NCBI GenBank assembly: GCA_028673005.1
Contig: CM054117.1
Coordinates: 51,209,870-51,273,869 of the forward strand
Origin: Tanypteryx hageni
Lineage: Eukaryota; Arthropoda; Insecta; Odonata; Petaluridae
DNA: 64,000 bases
Reading direction: 5' to 3'
Positions 46,080 through 56,209 of the stretch are shown here, in pieces (positions within the stretch are counted from its first letter, which is position 1; the number at the start of each line of letters is the position of its first letter). The position numbers and the translations under genes were made by a program. Below the pieces are notes generated by a model. It was not told where the DNA came from, searched no databases, and saw only the letters and a program-made list of their open reading frames with translations.

Positions 46080-47115
46080 GGGGGCAGATAGAGGGAACAG
46101 TGAGGAAGTTGGGATAGGGGAGGGAAAGAGAGATGGAAGAGGGAGGGAATTTAAGGTCGGCAGGATGTGAAGGGGCGGTAGGAAGATGCCCTGGGGGGAA
46201 TCAGATGTGGTCCGAAACTCCCTCCTCCACGCTTCCTCTTCCTCTTCCCTCCCCTGGGGGGGCAGGTTAAGCCTCTTTCATGGTCTGGGGGCAGGGAGGT
46301 AATTTCCAGCCGCACACCCTCGACAGAAATGCCCCCTCCCCTCTCATCCCTCCCTCGTCTCCCACCACTCTCATCCCTCCCTCCTCTCCCACCCCTCTTC
46401 CATTCTCCCCCTCTCTCCCTCGCACACAATCACTATCAAAACCACTCGTTCCTTCCTCCACTTCACTTTCTTTAACTCATAATTTCACTTTCTCTACTCC
46501 TCTAATATTCTCCTTCCTTCCTCGACTGCCGCTCCTATAATTTTCTCCATTTCCGACTTTCTTCGCTTACAACCCATGGTTCCCTCCTTTCAATCGTCTC
46601 TCGTTTCCTGCAGTCCTTGGGTTTTATTTATTTATTATTCATTCCGCCTTTTTATTCTACGTCTGTTATTACGCGTTCCTCAACTTTCTACCCTGTTTTT
46701 TGCATTACCTCTCTAATCTTGCATTTCCATTGTCTTATTCACTGAAACCATTTGGTCTACCCCTTTCTCCTTTCAGGTTTTCGATCCTTCCTTCCTTCCT
46801 TCCTTCATCTTTCTACCCCTCACCGTCTCCTTCTATCCATATCTCTTTCCACCCTCTCTCTCCCTCCCATATCTCCCTCTCTCTCTCTCTTTCTCTGCTT
46901 GTAGTTCTCTCTCCCTCTTCTCTACCATTTCTCTCTCCTATATCTCTTATCTACTCCCTCCATCTCTCTTCTTCTCGCTCTATCCCCTATAATTATTCTC
47001 CTTTCTTTGTTTCCCTCCTTTATCCCCTTTATCTCAATCCTTCCTTCTCCCTCTTCTCTTCTCTCTTCTTGTTTCTCCCTCCTTTCCTGTTCATATCCTT
47101 ACCAATTACATAAAC
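46080..47115. repeat. Purine block followed by long pyrimidine-rich tract
   Basis: 46080-46160 is purine-rich and 46300-47100 is C/T-rich, with CT microsatellite and TTCC runs (46785-46805). The 137-codon frame (46700-47113) and the opposite-strand Gly/Arg frames are compositional. Confidence 0.75.
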
Positions 47116-47438
47116 CTTTCTTACAACAGAACTTTCTCCCGCACGATATTCGCGACAATTCCGTATTAGTACTCCACCCTTAATCTTCCTTCTGGACTTG
47201 AGCTCGCGTTCGTTCAAGGATCCAACTGAGGTGGTATAAGAAACAATAAAAAAGCCTATAAACCTATATTTTTTAAATTTGGTACACGGCATTTTCGTGC
47301 ATTTCTCCCTTATCGTTTCTCTAAGAACATAACAATTTTCGCCGACGTAGGCAAGCAAAAAACTCATTATTTCTGCCTTAAACCTCGAAAATCACTTCCA
47401 CTTTAGAATCAAAACTTTTCAAATTCTCATACTTTAGG

Positions 47439-47692
47439 TAGCGACCTCACTGGGGTGCCGCAAAAGATTTTCAGGGAGGGTCGCGTAGCCGGAACAGGGT
47501 AAACATACAAGTTTCAATATTTTATTTTTCCGTTAATTTTAATTGGATAATTTTATTAATTATTAATATAAACTAAAATCCCGATTTTATGTAAATATTC
47601 CATTCTCATTTTATGCTTATTGGTTAAAGGGCTCGCGAAAAAGTCGGCTGCCGTATTAAGTGGTCGCAGGCGCATTGAGCTTGGGACCGCTT
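47439..47692. mobile_element. Degenerate hAT-type element
   Basis: The left end TAGCGACCTCACTGGGGTGCCG with the following AAAAGATTTTCAGGGAGGGTCGCG, and the right end AGCTTGGGACCGCTT, resemble hAT MITE termini (AGCGGTCCCAA... in reverse complement). Flanking repeats are poor. Assigned from terminal style only. Confidence 0.5.
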
Positions 47693-48512
47693 CTCTAGAG
47701 ACTAAACGATTCGACAGAATTTAATGAAACCTCGTATTTAGATAGAGTATCACCCGGAATGGAAGCTTTGCTGAAATAAGCCATTTTACGCAACATTAGA
47801 GTGTAGTTTGCTCTTATCAATTTAAAAAAATGTCGATTTAATAAAAAAACTGCTTTGGCTCTGATTTAAATCCATTCAGTTGTAAAAAAACTATGTTATA
47901 AACAACACTAAACAACCTATTCACCTAAAGAGATAATTACATGCGGTCTAGTGGCATTATCACAAATCGAGTTTCTCTCCCAGCCACGCTTTCCCCTCTC
48001 AAACAGCAGCGTCGTTGCTACGACTCAAATTGCAAACAAATATTTTCCGCGCGTTAATATCAATTAATGCAATCATTGACATTATTGTACGGACTAGAAG
48101 CATACGCATTTGAGAATTTTCTGTAATGTATTTTTCAATGATATTTTTAATTTTTTATCCACATTGCGGACCTGAGAATTCACTAGCGCTAATAATAGTA
48201 TTTAAGAAACTCAAATTTGAGTTATCCACAGCCCAAGAATACGATGAAGGCCATCATATATATGAAGAGGATTTATGAAATATACAACTCTTTGCCTTAT
48301 TGTTGCGACTTCCATAATTATTTCTCCATCGACATCATCTTGGGAAACTGAATTTTTCTTAAAAATTTCCAAGGGTTTTTTATTTTTTGACCGATTGATA
48401 GTAAAGCTACCAAAATAGCACTCATTTATTCCACCAATACTCATTTATTTTTTAAACCTGTTGTTATGTCAATTTTAGCTCTTTTGTCCCTTCGTTCGCA
48501 AGTGATTTTCAG
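47693..48512. other. Unannotated AT-rich DNA
   Basis: No gene recognised. Confidence 0.4.
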
Positions 48513-49545
48513 CCTACTTTCCAAAAAAATGGAAAGTAGTCTTGTGAGATCGCCTCGCTGTCTTTGTGTGTTCCCCTCTAACATTTTCTTCACGAATGAA
48601 CCGATTTCAACTAAATTTGGTACATAGACTACGCAGATAAAATAATGACCAAAATGACATGTTTGGACTGGTTCGACTAAGCATGGGTGCCACAATTGCT
48701 AAGTTAAACCTTTCGGTAATTATGAATTTGGAAGGAAATGGCACAACCAATTTCAACAAAATTTTCTACGAAGAAGACGTGTGGCATGAAATAACAAAAT
48801 CAAGATGTTTAGTATAGATATAGAAAGCAGGGCTGCCACAAAACAAGGATTAAAAACATTTATTTTTACACGTATTTGTGTTGAACTGTCTACATCAATT
48901 TTAACCAAATTTATTACTTATAATATACACATATATACAAAACCATATTAGCGTATTTTAATCGAATCAGTTAAACAGGAATACCACATTTACAAATTAA
49001 ACTCTTTCAGTAATTAAGGATTTGGAAGAAATTGGCCGAACGGATTTCCATTAAATTTTGTGTATAAAATTTGTACAACATACCATAATTAAATCAAGAT
49101 GTTTAAAGCGGAGCTAAAGAGTAGGGCTACCACAGTAAAACGTTAAATAATATTTCTTTTACATGTATTTCTAGAGAACTTACCTAATGGATTTAACCAA
49201 ATATAGTAAATTTAATCATCATATAAATAACCAAAATATCATACTTCAACCGGGTCGACTAAACAGGGCTACCACTTTATTAAGGTTAGCATTTTTCTGT
49301 AACTATGACTTTGGAAGGTATTGGCTGTACGGATTTCAAAGTAATTTCGTTTTTAGGGCGAGTATATAATCGGAAAACGAGATGAATATATATGTTTAAA
49401 ACGGATCAATAAAGCAGGAATAGCACTATATAAGAAAAATTAATTTTCTGATTTCATAACAAATATATCAATACGACTATACAACGGCGAATTTGACGAA
49501 AAGCACTTCTGTACTACGGGAAACCTGTGTACACCCCTACTTGTT
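48513..49545 (+). mobile_element. Hairpin-headed modular element C, copy 2
   Basis: The head is a perfect 10-bp hairpin, CTACTTTCCA (48514-48523) with TGGAAAGTAG (48530-48539), then TCGCCTCGCTGTC. Six modules follow, with related 'CAGGGCTGCCAC'-type phrases near 48685, 48832, 48980, 49125, 49267 and 49420, so the period is about 147 bp. Each module also has an 'AAATTTGGTAC'-like phrase and several have 'TCAAGATGTTTA'. The tail CGAAAAGCACTTCTGTAC...TACTTGTT matches the other copy at 23106-24235 in reverse. No coding content. Confidence 0.7.
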
Positions 49546-49922
49546 ATATATTAAAATTGTATTGAAAGGAAAGTAGGCGTATTAGTTCTATCCAGCACTA
49601 CTTGTTTTTCTTTTCTTAGCACGAATTCTTTTTTCCTCTTAAAACGACGAGGATTATTGGACGTAACTCTGAGAAACTGAATTGGGATGAAGGACAAAAC
49701 AGGTTAATTACTCCCGGTGAATATTTTTTTGTTAAATCGTCTTCATTATGCAAAAAAATATTTAAAATAAATTTAAATATCCCGCGAAAACGGCATCCTG
49801 GTTGGAGAGAGAGTAGAAAGGGGTACGTGACGTCATCGCATTCCTTACGACGCTTATGACCGTACTGAAAGCACGCAATTTTGATACTTCGTCCTGTTGC
49901 TTTTCATGATATCGTAGCTAAA
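49546..49922. other. Unannotated DNA upstream of THAP exon
   Basis: AT-rich. The THAP reading frame is open back to about 49881. No clear promoter or splice acceptor. Confidence 0.4.
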
Positions 49923-50192
49923 ATGGAGAATATGGAAGTTAAGAAGGGTTATAAGTATTGTCTGGTACCTAACTACTTAAATGCGTTTAAAACCCCGAGG
50001 AAATTGTTCTTCACGCTACCGCGCTCCTTGGGAAGAAATAAGAAGCGGAGAATATTGTGGTTAAAAGCCATGAGGAGATACGCATCTGATATAACGGAAG
50101 GCACAACTGCATTTGTCTGCGAAGATCATTTTAATCTAAGTACTAGTTATATGTATGTACGTAATTTTATTGCTTCGTATCTTAGTTTATGA
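49923..50192 (+). CDS. THAP zinc-finger domain exon, one zinc ligand missing
   Basis: From the ATG at 49923 the frame gives a THAP (C2CH) DNA-binding domain, found in chromatin regulators and P-element-like or other transposon-derived proteins. Seen: Cys13, Val-Pro at 15-16, KTPRKLFFTLP at about residues 23-33, the conserved Trp46 in RILWLKAMRR, and FVCEDHF with Cys66 and His69 of the C-x2-H half. The second zinc Cys, expected five residues after Cys13, is Tyr18, so zinc binding should fail. Family sequence stops after HFN (about 50135); a candidate splice donor GTACTA starts at 50140, and the rest of the frame to 50192 is probably intron. It may be the first exon of a decaying THAP gene or transposon. 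No downstream partner exon was found on this strand. Confidence 0.7.
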   Translation: MENMEVKKGYKYCLVPNYLNAFKTPRKLFFTLPRSLGRNKKRRILWLKAMRRYASDITEGTTAFVCEDHFNLSTSYMYVRNFIASYLSL

Positions 50193-50497
50193 CTTATGTC
50201 GGTATTACATTGACATGATGCATATATTTCTGGAGAACATTGAAAGAGTAAATTATATTTTTATGCTTCAAAGATAAGTATATATATTTTAACAAAACCT
50301 CCATAATGTAATTATACTTATTCTAAATACGTAAGATCAAACTTAGGTAAATCGTTGGGTTATGGGTTTATTAAGCAAATAATTACTGTTACAGTGCTTA
50401 TATTTAAGTACCAAGTCTTTAAGCAAATACTTTTACAAATGTTACATATTAAGTTAGTTCTGTAATTTAAACATTTTAATAAATTTGTTCACATAAT
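50193..50497. other. AT-rich DNA after the THAP exon
   Basis: No coding signal seen; could be intron. Confidence 0.35.
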
Positions 50498-50930
50498 ATC
50501 CACGACAGCATGGTATTTTGAAGGACCAAGTTTTGCTAAATAAGGACAATCATGACACTCCACAGACGTGACTAAATCTTCTTCTCCATCTACAACTACA
50601 CTCACTTCATAACCTCTTTATTTTATTATATGTTCATAGCAAATCTTGCTACACAAAATTTTCCTTTTCGCTTCAGTTTAACAAATCCAACAGCATTACT
50701 AACATAGTCTTTCCTCATTGACCTCAAAGGGAGAAAAAAAGCCATAGAAGCAACGATGAAATTCGCGACATATACAAAAGAGACATGCAGTTATTACAAA
50801 CACTTCTACAGTTTTTCTTTTCACGAGTATAAGTAATAAATAAGGCTGGTAGACACTTAAAACAACAAACTTCACAACATTTTCTATAGGCAAGACACAC
50901 GGAAACTAAGTTTATTCACATTAATTTTGT
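50498..50930 (-). pseudogene. Cys-rich / SWIM-like remnant on the opposite strand
   Basis: Two minus-strand pieces. The 3' one (50710 to 50498, one frameshift or stop near 50630) reads VGFVKLKRKGKFCVARFA, then YEVSVVVDGEEDLVTSVECHDC, ending shortly after. A basic 'VKLKR.G..C' segment, an acidic strand and a CxxC resemble the zinc-finger-like (SWIM-type) region seen in some insect THAP/recombinase-like proteins. The 5' piece (about 50918-50727) is Cys-rich: YRKCCEVCCFKCLP and NCRSVCNNC, ending at a stop. Neither has a convincing start. The family assignment is from memory of pattern and is weak. It runs against the THAP exon. Confidence 0.35.
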
Positions 50931-50954
50931 ATATTTGTCAATATTTGACTTGAT

Positions 50955-50996
50955 GATTCTGTAGATGATGGTGCTTATTCACCGAAACCGGTCGTG
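50955..50996 (+). other. Hairpin with GAAACCGGT, second copy of the CTG..GA/GAAA layout
   Basis: CTGTAGATGAT is followed by the stem GGTG (50970-50973) with CACC (50980-50983), then GAAACCGGTCGTG. It has the same order of parts as the minus-strand motif at 32921-32960. The stem is only 4 bp. Confidence 0.35.
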
Positions 50997-53900
50997 TTTT
51001 ACTTAATATATTTTGCGGAAATTAGCAAAAGTTTAATATAAATAAAAAATACTATCTAGTATTGTTCATGTTATTTTATTGTGGAATTCCACGAAGTCTC
51101 GGCCTCGTCCAATACCTTTTGTATACTTATCAAACTATATTTTACTTACTTGATACTAGGACAGCATGGGAAACAATACATAAATAAATATTCTATAATA
51201 TTAGTTAAAACTAGAGTTGTTTTATTCATTTAATATGGGAAAGCTGTTTTGAGACGTCAATATATCTTTTACATATTTTTTACGTTTCAGTCGAAATAAT
51301 AGTACTACTACAATAACTGAAAATAAAAGCGCTACATGGAACTTGTTTTATCAATGAAATGTAATACAAAACTATCTGTCTTCACTCCACGTAATTCAAC
51401 ATCTGATTATTGCTCCCTACTACTTCCAATGTACTGTAAAAGCATGTACGAATCGACGTTGGGCAAATTATCAGATCTGACTACACAAAACTCTTCAGAT
51501 GCCATTTTGCAAAACACAAAGCGAAATAAATGCAGGAAGGTGCAGTACATATACCAATATTTCTTTTAAGGCGGCGGATAGAAGAAAACAACAGATTTAT
51601 GTCTTTTAAGCTACTACGTCTATATCGGTACAATGGCTTCTAGCACAGCTAGGATGCTCGTGGAATGCGCTGACGTCACTAAATACTCGGCAAACTTCGG
51701 CTACCTACCGGATATGATCGGGTTCGGCATTAACCCCTCCGTTTTAAATCGCTTTTTTTATAAATATCTGTTAAAAATTTAACGAAAAAACATTATATTT
51801 GCCTATAACAGTAGCCATTCAATACAACTTCATAAAATTTTCAGTAATTCCCGATATATGGCAGTCCCCCATTGCTGATTCTCGTGGCGTTTGACTTTTT
51901 ATTCTTTACTTACCAAAAAGCCATGCTTTATTTTTTCTCACCATTCAGTCATGATAAAAAACAATTTTATTCTGTCGTGCTTTTTTGGGATGGTGAGAAG
52001 AATCTCTCAAAAATAAACCTCTAAGAATATGATCCAAAAAACTTTCGAATATACTAATTCGACTGCCATAGAGTTCCCTTGAAACTCGTAAAATTCGAAA
52101 GTTAACACAAGCGAAATCGAGCTACAGGAACTTTTAGGGGTGTCTCTCGAAACTTGCCCGTGAAATATGGAATTTATTTCAATAATATTTAACTTAACCA
52201 AACAATACTCCAGTGCTCTCTAAGAACAGGTTAGTTTTCGCCCAAGTGAGGAATTTCTATGATAGAATTTAGAAAACGCTCCTTTGAGCTCGAACGAAAT
52301 CTGATAATGGATTGGTATTTTTGGAATGTCCTAGGTTCTCATAACTATTATAGTTACTAAAACAAAGTTTCGCATTATACACTAAAATAAATTTCTTTTC
52401 TCTGTATGCATTGAACAGAATTCAACTGAAACCTTTAGTTTTAATGATATATTTTGAAAGATGTGGAAGAAAATCGACATTTCTGACATAAACCATGTGT
52501 TGCATATGATACCATATTTGTTTTTGAGAAGTTTCATTTATCTTTTGTTTCTTTGCAAAACTTGAAAACTATATATAACGATAATTCATGGATTCCAATG
52601 CTTGAGCATTCAATTAAGACAAAAAAGAATTTATATGATGATATCTAAGTGTTAAAAGCTAACAGATTTATAAAGATTACATCGATTGAGGTTTTTTGTG
52701 TTAAGATTAAACGCTATTAGTACCACCATCGAAGGCCCAATGCTCATTCACTTTTTTCTATGAGTTTATATCAATCAAACAGGGTGTAATGTATTTCTGG
52801 CTCCCCAGTAAATAAGCGTTTCAAATTAATCAGCGTCGTTAGCGCTTGTGTGCGCGATGATTCCCTCTAAAGTTAATATACCATGTTTCGCAGTATGCTC
52901 CCTAAAAATCGCCCCGGCGAACGGCATTCTATTTGTAAAAGACGACAAATAACGGTGCTGCCTGAAAACATCATAAAATTTTCAGCACGCGAAAAACAAA
53001 CCTTGAAGGGGACGTCGCGGTATCTCTTTCCGGGAATTTTATCCAATTTGCTTCCCGTCAGTATCCCGCCAAGCAAACACAACCAACCTTCCCCAATACG
53101 TTTTTCGGCCCCCCTTCCTTCTCTCCCCATTCTCTCTTCTCCTATTCCATCTTTTCTCCCCCTCTTTTTCATCTCGATTCCGCTCTTCCATCATCCACAC
53201 ATCATCACGCACAACGCTCATTCCACCAGAGGCCCGAGCGAATGCGAGGGTCCACTCAAAAACAACAGGACTCTATAGAAACGAATCATAGCTTCGTCCG
53301 AACTCACCCTTTTTTCTCTGTACGCGGAATTCGAACTGTTGTGCGAATTTTTTTCACGAGTGCACCACTCGCTCTTTCCTAAGTGCTCGCGCGCATGCGA
53401 GCACGAGCGCGTGCTCAGGGATTCTCTGGCAACGTCGTGCAAACGCAAACAGACACGAGCCGTCGCAAAAACACGGTAATTCACACGGGTGCTAATGAAT
53501 TCACAGGCACAGAATAATATCTTCGTATACGCACTTCTACGCATATAAACTCACGCGCTACGCGTGTTCATGTAAATCAGTTCAAACTTTTAATAAATAT
53601 GGAAACGTATTGGGTCGCTGTGAGATTTATAGGTCAATAGCGCCTGTTAAAAGTATAAATGAGCATACACCTCTCTCTCTTTTTTTCTTGCAAACAATAC
53701 CTAAGGCCAAATGACGTGAAGCAGAGAAAATATCTTTTACTTGGCATATTCGAGTATGTACTTCGGTCACCCAGGAGTCAAACTAAAATTACGTCTGCTT
53801 AATATAAGCGAAATAATGGGATTTTAAATCTATCGAAAGTCTGTTTCGTTTAAGGTCGTTTTGAATAAAAAAGGTTAAAAAAACATTTTATTTGCATAAA

Positions 53901-54959
53901 GGATATCGAATGAAGTAAAGTTTTTATGTGTCAATAAAACGTACGGTCGGTATAGAACTGGAATCTGACACATAGACAAAAAATTAATTGTAGAGAAATT
54001 CGAGTGGTGAAACTAAAGGTCAACGCGTAAGAACATTAATTTAAATCAACGTTCGAGTAAGAAAGGGACCACTATGTATGTATTTGTGCTGATTTTAGAA
54101 AACCTAAGCTCTTTCCTGTGAACGCGCATGCGCACACGAGCACACACACACAAACGCTTCTTCTTTCTCCTTCATGAACACAAAGGCACGCACACAAACA
54201 CACGCAGTACGCCAGACTGGACTCAGCAACATCCGAATAGTTCTGGCGTGAAACCTGAAGATCCTCCAGATGGTTACGCACGGGGGAATAATGGAGCGTG
54301 TTCCTATCTTCATTCCACCATTAAATTGAAACGATGACTATCACACACGCACACAACAAACGTCAACATCTATTACCTTCATCTCCCATCCTCCCGAATT
54401 CCTCCCCCCTTTCTCCTTACCGCGATCATTAAAAAGAAAAAAATAAACGTCATGGGTGCCGAAGCAAAACCGAGTGTCGCAGCTCAAAAGGAAAAAGTCT
54501 CGGAAACAAAAGAGAAGGGAATCCCGTATGTAAAAATCCATCCGCCGAGGCATTAAATACAGTTATCTCTCCCTATCTCCGTTTCCGAAAACCTTCCATC
54601 CACGTTAATTATTTTTTTTGGAAAACTGGTCCATTTTCTACTTCCTCTCAAAAAACGCCAAGCATGTGGGCCTTCCTCTTCCATTGCTCTCTCCTCATCC
54701 CTTTCAAAACATCGCAACGCATCCTTTATTTCCCCATTCCAACTTCCATGGACCCCGACAAAGTGCCATCGGACGATTAGCATTGTTCTCTCGCATGCTT
54801 CTTTTCCCCCCACCCCATTTTATACACTCGATGGACCTCTTTTGTATTTCTTCCTCGTCTGAGGTTCGAGTAATTACGAGAGGATGCAAGCGGCGTTCAT
54901 CTCTTTGGCATGTCCGCTCCTGCGCCCAACGCTCATGAGGACTCGTGGACAGTCTTCAA
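50997..54959. other. Unannotated DNA, partly GC-richer
   Basis: 51336-51569 is an open frame without recognised motifs. 51760-52860 is AT-rich. 53000-53520 is GC-richer with pyrimidine runs. CA/CACACA runs occur near 54130-54205 and 54340-54360. 54640-54960 is C/T-rich. No gene called. Confidence 0.4.
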
Positions 54960-55455
54960 CCACCTCTCTCTCACATATCATCTCTCCCACCCTCTCTCTT
55001 CCTCTTTCTCTCTCCCTCTCTCTCCCTTCCCTTACGCTATCTGCCTATCTCCTTCTCTCCTTCAATCTCTCACCCTTTTTCCCTCTTTATATCTCCCTTC
55101 CTCACTCTCTCCTTAATATTTCTCTCCTATCCCTCTCTTCCTTCCTCCTACTATTTCTCCTCTCTTCAACTTTCTTCAATTCTCTCTCTCCCTCGCTCTC
55201 TCTCTCCCTCTATTTCCTTCCCTATATCTCTCTCTCCCTCCATCTCCCTCCCTCCCTCCATCCCTCTCCATCCATTTCCCTCCCTCCATCTCTCTCCATC
55301 CATCTCTCTCCCTCCCTCGCCTCCCACTTTCCTCTCTCCCTCCTCTATCTCTCCCGCCACTTCTCTCCCTCCTATCTCTCCCTCCTTCTCTCCTCCTCTC
55401 CCTCCTTCCCTATCTCCCCCTCTCACTCCTTCCCTTTTCCCCCTCTCTCCCTGAA
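54960..55455 (+). repeat. CT-rich tract (TCCCTCCCTCCATCTC-type)
   Basis: About 500 bp nearly pure pyrimidine on the plus strand, with CTCTCC, CCTCC and CATCTCTC variants. Overlapping 246-, 169- and 68-codon frames are artefacts of this composition. Confidence 0.88.
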
Positions 55456-56209
55456 GTTCATTTATTTGTTCTTTTTTCTATTTCATTCTTCAATTTTCTT
55501 ATTCGCCTATGCTCTTTTATTACTTATATTTTTATGCATGGTTATCTTATATATTATAATTAGGCTTGGTAGGATTCGATTTAAATCTCGACAAAAGACG
55601 ATATTTTTTTATTTTCAAAATTGACGAAAATGAATGGTCGTCGATAAGCATCGATTTTCCAACAAGATGGAAGAGTATGCGTGTAAAAACCTATTCTGAA
55701 TTATAATATTAAAGTCGGTTTTTTAGTTTTTTCGCAATAATATTTCCTATCTATGATTTCGTTCCTTTTCTGGGCTTGCGTTAACATTGGGACTGAAAGA
55801 AAGGTATTTCCTTACACTCAAATATGCGTCTTTTTTGAAAAACTCACGCTTCTATTCTAGACAATCAGGTAACCGCAAGGTCTTAGGGTAGTTCTGCGAA
55901 CACGTGATTCTTAGCCCTTTTGAGATCTTTGAGATTATATTCCACGAGCCTCTCAATACAGATAAGCTAACGGGTATGTTCTGCTGATAGTTCTTCGAGT
56001 TCTGTTAAACGAGATTTGGAAGAAAGGAACTTTGATGGTCATTAATAATAATCGATAATAATCGTTTATCTTCATATAAAATTATAAATAAATAATCAAA
56101 GTATTGTAAAATAAACGTAAATTTTACGTAGAATTTGAAATAAAAAGTAAATTTAAGTCATCGAATTGAAAGGCTGAAAACTGCCAGCCATATATGTAAG
56201 TATATAGTA

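Noticed and set aside
54884..55624. 246-codon ORF
   Set aside because: Reads through a CT tract; low-complexity Ser/Leu/Pro product and open in parallel frames.
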